From: Gp6-AA40 sp035263125
GTDB lineage: Bacteria; Acidobacteriota; Vicinamibacteria; Vicinamibacterales; UBA2999
Direction: 5' to 3'
NCBI GenBank assembly: GCA_035263125.1
Contig: DATFRP010000258.1
Location: 45,312 to 109,311, forward strand
Length of the DNA stretch: 64,000 bases
In this document: piece after piece, positions 28,635-36,825 of the stretch
How the letters are laid out: the number at the start of each line of letters is the position of its first letter
How positions within the stretch are numbered: position 1 is the first letter of the stretch
Program-made: the position numbers and the translations under genes
The notes under the pieces: model-generated
What the model was told of the DNA's origin: nothing
What the model saw: the letters and a program-made list of their open reading frames with translations, nothing else
Database searches by the model: none

Positions 28635-28734
28635 GTTCAGGGTTCCAGGTTCCAGTTCCGGTTCGTTATCGATTCGAGGCGGAGAACCGTGAACCCTGAA
28701 CCGAGAACCGGACCCTGGAATCGGAACCCTGAAC
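28635..28734. repeat. imperfect inverted repeat of GAACCCTGAAC / GTTCAGGGTTC words
   Basis: Arms 28635-28664 and 28705-28734 pair at about 22 of 30 positions, with perfect 12-base outer ends. The whole 100 bases is built from variants of GAACC(C)TG. It sits between the DUF4331 and HupE genes of one operon and could attenuate transcription between them. Confidence 0.75.
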
Positions 28735-28750
28735 TCTGAACTCCCCCGGT

Positions 28751-30208
28751 TCAGTGTTTGTGATTCCGCCCATTCAACGGTGTCGCCGCATACGGAAACA
28801 CCTTGTTGTAGGCGATGTCGTTGCTGTTCACGTTGTCGCCAGCCGGCCCCACGATGATCGGCGGGCTCACACGCAGATCGCTGATCAACGCGGTTACCGC
28901 GATATCGACGACGTCGTCGCCGAATCGACGGCCATTCGGCCATCCGCCGGGGACCGTCCCGTTGCCGAAGCCGGCCTGCACCGTGCTCGTGAGCACATCG
29001 CCGCCGAAGATGCTCAGACGCGAAAACCCGGTGTCGTCAGGATTGCTTGGATGAGCCGGTCCACCGCCGGCCAGGCGCGCGGCCGCTGTCGAGAGATCCA
29101 CTTTGATGAAATCCGGAACGAAGATACCCGCGATGTCGGTCCGGTTGGTCGTCGGCGCCACGGGTGATCCAAAGACCAGTGCGTTGATGAGCGAGGCCAG
29201 CTCCGGCGTCAGCGCGTACTTGCGGAACACGGTCGCGTCCACCTCCGGCGACGTTCGGCTGTACAGATCCTTGTCCTTGATCGCGACGAGACCCTCGTTG
29301 AACAGCGGGTTTCCCTGACGGGCGACCTGAACGAAGTCCCCGAGGTTCGCATCCCCACCCAGGCCGAGAATCCTGACGCGACGACGGCTCGTGGTCGCGT
29401 AGACGCCGATGATCTGTTGATCGCCGCCGATGTCATCGACTGGGATGTCGAGGACCATCGTGTGCACGTTGAATCCGCCCTGCGAGTCGACGGCGCGATC
29501 CGATGGACGCAGCTTCAGCAGATCGAAGATGGCCTGAATGTCGCCATAGAACCCGTCGTCGCGCTGCCCGGCGAACGTGACGTAGCCGTTATCGAGCTCG
29601 GCGATCGACTGCGTGGTGTACGGATCGAGGTCGACGTCGTTGGCGACGCCATCCTTGGCCGGCTGTTCGCCATCGTTGTTGCGGTTGTATCGCGGCGTGG
29701 CGTTGCCCTGGTTGTTGGGCGGCACGATGCCGCGTCCAAGGCGGGTGGTCCTGCCGGTGCGCCAGTCGACCTTGTCGACCGTGTATCGCTGAATCAGATT
29801 CTGTGAGGCGTCGCCGACGCTGTCGATCACGCCCAGATACGACTGCAGGATGGTGTTGCGGTTCCTGAACGTCGTGTTGAATCTGAACTGATACGAATAC
29901 GTCGTCCGGCCCTTTGCCACGTCTTTTCCGGTGGCGACACGGATCTCGTACAACACGTCGTCATCGAAGTTGTACTTGTTCGGGCCGATCCCTGGCTCTT
30001 CATGCGGGTAGACCGCCAGCGCCGTCGTCAGATACTTCTTGCCGAAGCGCTGCGAGACAAATGCGTACACGTCCGTCGTATTCGCCGCATCATCGAGCGT
30101 GATGAGCGGTGCATCCATGTGGCTGGATGCCCGAGCGGATGCCGGGCAGAACAGGAGTCCCGCTGCAGCGATCAGCTGCAGCATGCACAGCAGTCGTTTC
30201 ATGGTCAT
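28751..30208 (-). CDS. DUF4331 family exported protein
   Basis: 485 residues with a signal peptide (hydrophobic 5-22, then SARASSH). The mature start SSHMDAPLITLDDAANTTDVY carries the family signature: a His-Asp pair, then a D-x-A-A-N-x-T-D-x-Y run that could bind metal. The rest is a long beta-rich domain. Its function is not established in the literature I know. It starts 4 bases after the stop of the TPR lipoprotein gene, so it is translationally coupled to that gene and belongs to the same operon as HupE. It is probably periplasmic or surface-exposed. Confidence 0.88.
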   Translation of the reverse strand: MTMKRLLCMLQLIAAAGLLFCPASARASSHMDAPLITLDDAANTTDVYAFVSQRFGKKYLTTALAVYPHEEPGIGPNKYNFDDDVLYEIRVATGKDVAKGRTTYSYQFRFNTTFRNRNTILQSYLGVIDSVGDASQNLIQRYTVDKVDWRTGRTTRLGRGIVPPNNQGNATPRYNRNNDGEQPAKDGVANDVDLDPYTTQSIAELDNGYVTFAGQRDDGFYGDIQAIFDLLKLRPSDRAVDSQGGFNVHTMVLDIPVDDIGGDQQIIGVYATTSRRRVRILGLGGDANLGDFVQVARQGNPLFNEGLVAIKDKDLYSRTSPEVDATVFRKYALTPELASLINALVFGSPVAPTTNRTDIAGIFVPDFIKVDLSTAAARLAGGGPAHPSNPDDTGFSRLSIFGGDVLTSTVQAGFGNGTVPGGWPNGRRFGDDVVDIAVTALISDLRVSPPIIVGPAGDNVNSNDIAYNKVFPYAATPLNGRNHKH

Positions 30209-30212
30209 GACC

Positions 30213-31499
30213 TCATGCCTGGGGTGAAGACGCGATTCCCGTGCGGAGCACCCCCAGCTCCGAGGGAAGGAGGGTGAACCGGAACATCCGGGCCTTGCGC
30301 GCCCAACGCGCGACATCCGACGTACGGCCGTCGGCCGCAGCGATCGCCGCCGCGTGCACGAACAGGCGGCCGTCCTGCGTGCCTGCCGCGAGCGCCTGCG
30401 CCATGACCGCAGATGCTTCGTGCACCTGGCCGGTGGACGCGAGTGCCCAGGCCAGCGCATCGAGTGTGAAGATGTCGCCGCGGTTCTGGAGTTCGCGTCG
30501 CGCAAGGTCGATGGCCTTCTGCCCGTCGACGCGTCGCGTCGCCAGAAACAACGCGAGCGTGCGGGGGTCATCAGCCCCTTCGGCGACCAGCTGCTTCTCT
30601 ACTGACTCCGCCTCTTCGATCCGATGCAGCGCGCGGAGCGCGTCGGCAAGGGTCCATCGGTACTCGGGCAGCGGGTTGAGATGCGCCGCGCGCTCGAGCG
30701 TCACGGCAGCGTCGGAGTATTTCTGCTGTGCGAGCTGGATGCGGCCCCGCGTGAGAAGGGCTGCCGCATAGTCGGGCACGAACTGGAGCGCCGCGGCCAC
30801 CATCCGCTCTGCATCGACGAGTCGCCCGCGCTGCAGCTCGTACGCGCCGAGACGCGAGTACGCCCAGGCCACCGATTCAGGATCGCGTGGGCTTGCCGCC
30901 TTGACCGCGGCCCGCATCAGCTCGATCGCTCCGTTGAGATCGCCGCGGAGCCATCGCAGGTGGGCGGCGCGGGTGTAGGACTGGTAGAACGGCTTGAGGT
31001 CGATCATCTTCTGATAGGCGACGGCCGCTTCGTCCAGTCGGCCCTGCTCCATGAGCACGTCGCCGAGCAGCCCGTAATCGAGGACGAACTCCCGCCGCGC
31101 GACGAGCCGACGGGCGATCTGCTCCGCGTCGTGAAAGCGATGCAGCTGATGCAGCACGTGGCCGCGCAGCAACAACGCGGCGGGCGCGTCCGGTTCGAAC
31201 GATTCGAGACAGGCGGCGGACTGCTCGGCGATCTTGTAGAAGCCGGGATCGTTGGACAGGCGCGCCAGCGAGATGAAGCGATAGCCCAACTGTTCCGCTG
31301 CACGGGCAGATGCGCGGCGCTCGCGCAGGTCCTGTTGCAGCTTCGTGATGTCGGCGTCGCCGCGCGCATCTGCGACGACGGGAACGACGCAGGCCTGATT
31401 GAGCGGCGGCGCGTCGTGTCGAGGATCAATTTGGGGCGTACGGCTGCAGGCTTGTGTGAAAAGCAGGAGCAAGGCGGTTATCGGCCAGGCGACCTTCAT
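30213..31499 (-). CDS. TPR-repeat lipoprotein
   Basis: 428 residues. The start ATG at 31499 has GGAGG 5 bases upstream and opens a lipoprotein signal peptide with the lipobox FTQAC (Cys about 18). At least seven tetratricopeptide repeats follow, from about residue 70 to the C-terminus (for example ALLLRGHVLHQLHRFHDAEQ and AAALLTRGRIQLAQQKYSDA). TPR lipoproteins serve as docking platforms for periplasmic or outer-membrane proteins. It is the first gene of the TPR-DUF4331-HupE operon and divergent from the TonB receptor across 97 bases. It may link that receptor to DUF4331. Confidence 0.87.
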   Translation of the reverse strand: MKVAWPITALLLLFTQACSRTPQIDPRHDAPPLNQACVVPVVADARGDADITKLQQDLRERRASARAAEQLGYRFISLARLSNDPGFYKIAEQSAACLESFEPDAPAALLLRGHVLHQLHRFHDAEQIARRLVARREFVLDYGLLGDVLMEQGRLDEAAVAYQKMIDLKPFYQSYTRAAHLRWLRGDLNGAIELMRAAVKAASPRDPESVAWAYSRLGAYELQRGRLVDAERMVAAALQFVPDYAAALLTRGRIQLAQQKYSDAAVTLERAAHLNPLPEYRWTLADALRALHRIEEAESVEKQLVAEGADDPRTLALFLATRRVDGQKAIDLARRELQNRGDIFTLDALAWALASTGQVHEASAVMAQALAAGTQDGRLFVHAAAIAAADGRTSDVARWARKARMFRFTLLPSELGVLRTGIASSPQA

Positions 31500-31596
31500 G
31501 CGCACCTCCGCGGTCACGCCTCCTCTACGGAGACGACACGCGGATGGATGTGGTGGGAGGCAATCCAACGCCCTTCCCGGCACGTAGGGTGGAGTG

Positions 31597-33711
31597 ATGG
31601 CCAGGCGCATCGTCCCCGTGTTGGTGCTCGCAATGCTGGCCAGCCGCGCAGCCGACGCGCAATCGGTGACCGATTGCAACGATCAACAAGATGTCCCGCC
31701 CGCGTTCACGGAAACGATCACGGTGACGGTCCACCGACCGTTCAGAGATCTGGCGACGGTCGAAGACCCACGCCGATCGCTCATCGGCATCGCTGGCTCG
31801 GCATCGGAAGGCGCGCTGACCGCGAAAGACATTGAGGGCCGTCCGTCTGCACGACCGGGTGACCTGCTCGAGTCCGTTCCGGGACTGGTGATCAGTCAGC
31901 ACAGCGGTGAGGGCAAAGCGAATCAGTACTACCTGCGTGGATTCAACCTCGATCACGGCACGGACTTCGCCGTCAGCGTCGCCGGCGTGCCGGTCAACAT
32001 GCCCACACACGGGCACGGGCAGGGCTGGTCCGACGTCAACTTCCTGATCCCGGAGCTGGTCAGCGGCGTGCAGTTCAAGAAGGGCCCCTACTACGCCAAC
32101 GAAGGTGATTTCTCAACGGCGGGAGCAGCCAACATCAACTATGTGAACGCGCTCGAGCGGCCGCTCGCGCAGCTGACGGTCGGCGGCCTCGGGTACGACC
32201 GCCTGCTCGCGGCCGCATCACCGCGAATCGGCGCGGGCAATCTTCTGGTCGGCTTCGAGACCGGTACCGCGGACGGCCCGTGGGTGACGCCAGAAGACTA
32301 CAGGCGCCTCAATGGCCTCGTGCGCTACAGCCGCGGCGATACGCAAAAGGCGATGGCGCTCACGTTCATGGGTTACCACGCACGATGGACCGCGACCGAT
32401 CAAGTGGCTGACCGCGCTGTCACCGAGGGGCTCGTCCCGCGATTCGGCAGCCTCGATTCATCTGATGGTGGACAGACGCATCGCTACACGATATCCGCGG
32501 AGCTTCAACGTTCTGGTACGGCAAGCACGACGAAAGTGCTCGCCTACGGCATCGATTCCAGTCTCGATCTCTTCTCGAACTTCACGTATTTCCTGGACGA
32601 CCCGGTCAACGGTGACCAGTTCGAGCAGGTTGATCGCCGACGCGTCTTCGGCGTCCGCGCCAACCATCGTCGACGCACGAGGCTGTTCAATCGCGGGCTC
32701 GAACAGACCCTGGGCCTCCAAGTGCGTCACGATCGCATCGGCCCACTCGGGCTCTACGCCACTCGCGATCGGCAGCGCCTCTCGACGACGCGCGACGATC
32801 GTGTGCAGCAGACGTCGACCGGTCTCTACTATCAGAGCGAGCTGGAGTTCACGGACCGGTTCAGGGTGTCGGCCGGTCTACGCGGAGATGTCTATCACTT
32901 CGACGTCCGAAGCAATCTCCCTGAGAACTCCGGCATCGACACCACGGGCCTCGTCAGTCCCAAGCTGGGAGTCGTCTTTGCTCCCTCGAATACGATCGAG
33001 GTGTACGGAAACGTCGGCTACGGCTTCCACAGCAACGATGCCCGTGGGGCGACGATCACGATTGATCCGGTGACGCGAACTCAGGCTGAGCGTGTTACAC
33101 CATTCGCGCGCACACGAGGCGCCGAGATCGGCTTTCGATCGATCCTCGTTCCGAGGTTGCAGACCACGGTCGCGGTGTGGGGCTTGGCGCTCGACTCGGA
33201 GCTCGTCTTCGTGGGCGACGCGGGCACGACCGAAGCCGGACGGCCGAGTCGTCGTTTCGGGGTGGAATGGACGAATTACTACCGCGTGCGCCCGTGGCTG
33301 ACGCTCGACGCCGATCTCTCATGGTCGTCGGCGCGCTTCACCGATCACGATCCGATCGGATCGGAGATCCCCGGTGCCGTCCAGCGCGTCGCATCGGCGG
33401 GCTTGTCCGTCACCGAGCGACGCATCTCGGGCCAGCTCCGCGTGCGATACCTGGGCCCGCGGCCACTCGTCGAAGACGCCAGCGTCGAAGCGACGCGTTC
33501 CATGCTGGTCAACGCTGAAGCGGGCTACCGCCTCGCACGGGGTACGCGTCTTGTCGCCGACGTGCTCAACCTGCTCGACGTGCGCGCCAGCGACATCGAG
33601 TACTACTACCGATCACGACTTCCCGGCGAACCGGTCACCGGGGTCGACGACGTGCACACGCATCCCGTCGCGCCACGTACGGCTCGCCTCAGCCTTCGAT
33701 TCGATTTCTAA
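31597..33711 (+). CDS. TonB-dependent outer-membrane receptor
   Basis: 704 residues. A signal peptide ends at ADAQ (about 22). The plug domain has a TonB-box-like TETITVTVHRP, then GDLLESVPGLVISQHSGEG, YYLRGFNLDHGTDF and the His-rich loop MPTHGHGQGWSD. The rest is a 22-strand barrel ending in an aromatic residue (RLSLRFDF). I chose the ATG at 31597, after GGTGGAG, over the GTG directly before it. It is divergent from the TPR-DUF4331-HupE operon across a 97-base shared promoter region, so its ligand is probably a metal or metallophore moved by the HupE-type permease. That is inference. Confidence 0.92.
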   Translation: MARRIVPVLVLAMLASRAADAQSVTDCNDQQDVPPAFTETITVTVHRPFRDLATVEDPRRSLIGIAGSASEGALTAKDIEGRPSARPGDLLESVPGLVISQHSGEGKANQYYLRGFNLDHGTDFAVSVAGVPVNMPTHGHGQGWSDVNFLIPELVSGVQFKKGPYYANEGDFSTAGAANINYVNALERPLAQLTVGGLGYDRLLAAASPRIGAGNLLVGFETGTADGPWVTPEDYRRLNGLVRYSRGDTQKAMALTFMGYHARWTATDQVADRAVTEGLVPRFGSLDSSDGGQTHRYTISAELQRSGTASTTKVLAYGIDSSLDLFSNFTYFLDDPVNGDQFEQVDRRRVFGVRANHRRRTRLFNRGLEQTLGLQVRHDRIGPLGLYATRDRQRLSTTRDDRVQQTSTGLYYQSELEFTDRFRVSAGLRGDVYHFDVRSNLPENSGIDTTGLVSPKLGVVFAPSNTIEVYGNVGYGFHSNDARGATITIDPVTRTQAERVTPFARTRGAEIGFRSILVPRLQTTVAVWGLALDSELVFVGDAGTTEAGRPSRRFGVEWTNYYRVRPWLTLDADLSWSSARFTDHDPIGSEIPGAVQRVASAGLSVTERRISGQLRVRYLGPRPLVEDASVEATRSMLVNAEAGYRLARGTRLVADVLNLLDVRASDIEYYYRSRLPGEPVTGVDDVHTHPVAPRTARLSLRFDF

Positions 33712-33717
33712 TTCGAT

Positions 33718-34173
33718 CTACTTCTGCTCGGCCTGTGTGGCGGTCGCGGGCCCAATCCCGACGATCTGCAGGATGCACTCTTCGTCACGGGCGCCATCGT
33801 AATGAATCTCTTTGGCGGTGTGGACGACGAAGCTGCCGGCAGGCACGGGCTTGAAACCGTCGGGGTCGTACTTGGGACCGGTATTGACCCACCACGTACC
33901 TTTCAGCACCGTAATGTAGCGATCGTTGGGATGGAAGTGCGGCCGGCTGTTGTTGTGTGGCAGCCACTTCTGGAGGACTACGTACAGGCCGGGCTTGCTC
34001 GGATCGCCGACCAGAGTCGCCGTCTCGGAACCCTGGCCCTTGTTCCACTTGATGTCGGGGGGCAGCTGGATCTTGATGGCTTTCGGATCGAGATCGGCAG
34101 CCGAAAGATAACTGCTCGACGCACTCAGGCCGACCACGAGCAGCGCCGCGAAGGCGAGTCGCACACGAAGCAT
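33718..34173 (-). CDS. secreted cupin-domain protein
   Basis: 151 residues with a signal peptide (hydrophobic 6-22, ending SYLSAAD). A single cupin barrel has the first motif SRPHFHPNDRYITVLKGTWW (about 78-97) with two His and a Glu-equivalent Asp, and the second motif FVVHTAKEIHYDG near 120, so a metal site is plausible. A strong ribosome site (GGAGG) precedes the ATG at 34173. It is convergent with the TonB receptor gene, six bases apart. Enzymatic role unknown. Confidence 0.83.
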   Translation of the reverse strand: MLRVRLAFAALLVVGLSASSSYLSAADLDPKAIKIQLPPDIKWNKGQGSETATLVGDPSKPGLYVVLQKWLPHNNSRPHFHPNDRYITVLKGTWWVNTGPKYDPDGFKPVPAGSFVVHTAKEIHYDGARDEECILQIVGIGPATATQAEQK

Positions 34174-34305
34174 AGGGCTCCTCCTGACGGGCACTAGCCT
34201 AATCCAAACCGTTCTCGAACGGGGGACTGACGACAGGAAGTGGAGGTCTTGTGGGGCGGCAGCGGGGACAGAACCAAGACGAAGAGCGTTCACGTGGCGA
34301 TCGCT

Positions 34306-34342
34306 GAGGTGCGGAGATCGCGGTGAGCGATCTCTGCACCTC
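34306..34342. terminator. 16-bp stem hairpin upstream of cupin gene
   Basis: GAGGTGCGGAGATCGC (34306-34321), loop GGTGA, then a 16-base arm pairing at 15 of 16 positions (34327-34342). Read on the minus strand it lies 43 bases beyond the stop of the glycine-zipper gene and well before the cupin start, so it could terminate that transcript. No T-tract follows. It may belong to the word-based hairpins seen elsewhere in this window. Confidence 0.55.
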
Positions 34343-34385
34343 ATAGAGGCGATCTCTGCGTGAGATCTCCGTTACTCCGCTTGGT

Positions 34386-35261
34386 TCACGGTTTCGGCAG
34401 ATCCTTCTGCTCCGTCACCGAGAACGATTGCGACAGCGAGAAGTTCAGCAGCGTTTCGCTGGGGACGCTCGCCGGGTCCCCGCGGGTCGCAAGGGCCGCC
34501 GCGGTCCCGGCGCCGCCGCCGACCGCCGCGCCGATCGCCGCGCCCTTGCCACCGCCGGCAATGGCTCCGATCGCGGTGCCGACCCCCGCACCGATCCCGA
34601 TCTTTTTTGCGTCCTTTCCCTTCGAGGGAGGCGCTTCCTTGGAGACGGTGTTGGTCTGCAGATCGATCGTGCGCCCATCCGCAAGCGTCAGCTTTTTGAG
34701 GGCTAACGTCATCGAGGCCACGCCTTTCACCTTGCCTCCCGGATCGGCGTCGACGACAGCGCCCTCGATTCGGGCGCCTTCTTTCGCGATGACCCAGTCA
34801 CCTTCCGTGATCGGCTTCGCCAGCGAGGCTGTAAATCGATCGCCGGCGTTGTGCGTCTCGGTTGAAATCGCCGCCGTCGTATACACAGCGATCGGGGTGC
34901 CCGCCTTCATCGTGAACACTCGCGGGGGCGGGGGTGGCGGGGGCGGGGGTGGAGGAGGTGGCGGCGCCGGTGCCGCCGCTGTCGTTGACGGCGCTGCAGC
35001 AGGAGCGTTCGCCGGCCTGGTCGCGGATGGCGCGGGGCGAGAGGCACTGGGGCCAGGTTGAGCAGCGGGCCGCGCCGGGGCGGGCTGCTGAGCGGGTGGC
35101 GTCGTTGCTGGCGCCGCCGGTTCAGTCGGTGCGGCCTGTGGCGGAGCCGCAGCAGTGGGCGGCTGCTGATTCGCTGGCTGAGACTGGCCGCCACCGCACG
35201 CCAGCGCGATCACGGCACTGCCGATGATCGCGCCGGTGCGCACTTTCTGGGAGTAAGTCAT
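34386..35261 (-). CDS. glycine-zipper lipoprotein with Pro/Ala-rich linker
   Basis: 291 residues. The N-terminus has a lipobox (AVIALAC, Cys about 22), followed by a low-complexity Pro/Ala/Gln linker to about residue 113, including fourteen consecutive prolines. A folded domain (about 115-215) has the segment AGTPIAVYTTAAISTETHNAG, and then a glycine-zipper membrane segment GIGAGVGTAIGAIAGGGKGA recurs through about 265. It is likely an outer-membrane-anchored protein whose linker crosses the peptidoglycan. It is 43 bases downstream of a FixJ-type regulator gene on the same strand. Confidence 0.75.
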   Translation of the reverse strand: MTYSQKVRTGAIIGSAVIALACGGGQSQPANQQPPTAAAPPQAAPTEPAAPATTPPAQQPAPARPAAQPGPSASRPAPSATRPANAPAAAPSTTAAAPAPPPPPPPPPPPPPPRVFTMKAGTPIAVYTTAAISTETHNAGDRFTASLAKPITEGDWVIAKEGARIEGAVVDADPGGKVKGVASMTLALKKLTLADGRTIDLQTNTVSKEAPPSKGKDAKKIGIGAGVGTAIGAIAGGGKGAAIGAAVGGGAGTAAALATRGDPASVPSETLLNFSLSQSFSVTEQKDLPKP

Positions 35262-35304
35262 GACCGCAATCCTTTCCGCAGGGGGACAGCGGAGGATCGA
35301 TCAG

Positions 35305-36027
35305 TCAGATTTCGTGCCACCCATCACGTGCGGGCGAATGGAGATCGTGCAGCGGGGCTTGGTCAGACGAGCCGCGAGCGGCCGCGGGCGTGACTTCCGC
35401 GTGCGTGGTGGGGAACGGCAGACGTGTCTGGGTGGCCAAGGCGATTCTGGCCAGCTCGGCGACCGATCCCACCTCGAGTTTCTCCATCGCACGGGCACGG
35501 TGGACTTTCACGGTCTTCTCGGCGGTCCCGAGCTCCCAGGCGATCTGTTTGTTCAGCAGCCCGCGGATGACGCCGGCGATCACCTGGTATTCCCGCCGCG
35601 TGAGACGCATGAGACGAGCCGAGAACCGCTCACGGGCGCGACGGTCGCCATCGGCGCGCGTGCTCTGCTCAATCCCCCGCGTCACGGCCGACACGAGCGC
35701 GAGCGGATTGACCGGTTTCGTCAGGAAATCGATCGCACCTTTCTTCATCGCCCGGACAACGGTCGGAATATCCTTATGCGCGGTCACGAACACGACCGAG
35801 ACAGCGGGGTCGTCGGCGAGGTGCTGCTGCAATTCGAGCCCCGAGACACCCGACAGGCATTGATCGACGATGACGCACGCGGGCGGGGTCAACGGCCGCT
35901 GACGGAGAAACTCCTCGGCCGACGCGCACGCGCGGACATCGAATCTGGTTGTGACGAGATACGTGGTGATGAGTGTCAGGGCATCCCGGTCGTTATCGAC
36001 GATCCAGACTCTGCCGGCAGGCCGCAT
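35305..36027 (-). CDS. FixJ/LuxR-type two-component response regulator
   Basis: 240 residues. The receiver domain has the acidic pair in WIVDNDRDA, phospho-Asp in CVIVDQCLSG (about 54), Thr in VFVTAHKD and Lys in FLTKPV. A LuxR/FixJ helix-turn-helix follows, with RLTRREYQVIAGVIRGLLNK and a recognition helix in TAEKTVKVHRARAMEKL. A short C-terminal tail is specific to this copy. The ATG at 36027 is chosen because the receiver domain begins immediately; longer in-frame starts have no homologous extension. It is divergent from a paralogous regulator at 36175. Confidence 0.88.
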   Translation of the reverse strand: MRPAGRVWIVDNDRDALTLITTYLVTTRFDVRACASAEEFLRQRPLTPPACVIVDQCLSGVSGLELQQHLADDPAVSVVFVTAHKDIPTVVRAMKKGAIDFLTKPVNPLALVSAVTRGIEQSTRADGDRRARERFSARLMRLTRREYQVIAGVIRGLLNKQIAWELGTAEKTVKVHRARAMEKLEVGSVAELARIALATQTRLPFPTTHAEVTPAAARGSSDQAPLHDLHSPARDGWHEI

Positions 36028-36174
36028 GATGGCTAACCCCCAGTTGATGTCCGGTACTAACGACGGCCACGGCCGTTCCGAACGCCCGGCCGTGCCTCGA
36101 CCGTTCACATGCACACTCTATTGCGGACATGGGACTAAAGTCTAACAAGAGGTCGACCGTCACCCGGGTATTCT

Positions 36175-36825
36175 ATGCAGCACTTCCGGCAGGTGCCTGA
36201 CTTCCCGATGAATTCTGCCTCCACAGCCTCCTCTGTACTGATAGTGGATGACGACGAGGACGTTCTGCGTGCGCTGGAGCGTGTGCTTCGTCAGGCCGGC
36301 TTCGCCGTGGAAACGTTCACGTCGGCATCGGCGTTCCTGAAACGCCCGATCAGCGATAGGCCGTCGTGCCTCATCCTCGATTTGAAACTGCCCGACGTGG
36401 ACGGCCTTCAGCTGCAGGAAGCCATGAGCCAGGCCAACATCCAGATGCCGATCGTGTTCGTCAGTGGCCGCAGCGACGTGGCCTCCACGGCATCCGCGAT
36501 GCGGTTCGGGGCGGTGGACTTCCTGGAGAAGCCGGTTGACGAGGCGGTACTGATCGAAGCGGTCTCGCGGGCTCTCGATCGGGACACGACGAGTCGGCTT
36601 CGCCGGAGTCAAATGGCGGGTGCACGCGAGAAGCTCGCGCGGCTCACCCCTCGTGAGCTCGAGGTCTGTCGACTCGTCGCGCGCGGATACCTGAACAAAC
36701 AGATCGCTGACGAACTCGGCGTCAGTCAGCAGACCGTCAAGATCCACCGCGGACGGGTGATGCACAAGCTGGAAGTGGGATCGGTGGCGGACCTGGTCCG
36801 CCTGCTGTCGGTCATCGAGGGATAA
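36175..36825 (+). CDS. FixJ/LuxR-type response regulator, probable partner of the MASE1 kinase
   Basis: 216 residues. The receiver has LIVDDDEDVLRAL, phospho-Asp in CLILDLKLPDVDG (about 67) and Lys in FLEKPVD, and the C-terminal LuxR domain has RLTPRELEVCRLVARGYLNK and a QQTVKIHRGRVMHKL recognition helix. It is a close paralog of the regulator at 35305-36027, divergent from it. Its 3' end overlaps the 3' end of the convergent histidine-kinase gene by 14 bases. Adjacency and the FixL-like kinase type suggest that they form one phosphorelay. Targets unknown. Confidence 0.9.
   Translation: MQHFRQVPDFPMNSASTASSVLIVDDDEDVLRALERVLRQAGFAVETFTSASAFLKRPISDRPSCLILDLKLPDVDGLQLQEAMSQANIQMPIVFVSGRSDVASTASAMRFGAVDFLEKPVDEAVLIEAVSRALDRDTTSRLRRSQMAGAREKLARLTPRELEVCRLVARGYLNKQIADELGVSQQTVKIHRGRVMHKLEVGSVADLVRLLSVIEG

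Noticed and set aside
34920..34970. A long G-rich run that could look like a simple repeat or quadruplex
   Set aside because: It is explained by the polyproline linker of the glycine-zipper lipoprotein on the minus strand. A quadruplex is possible but has no further support.
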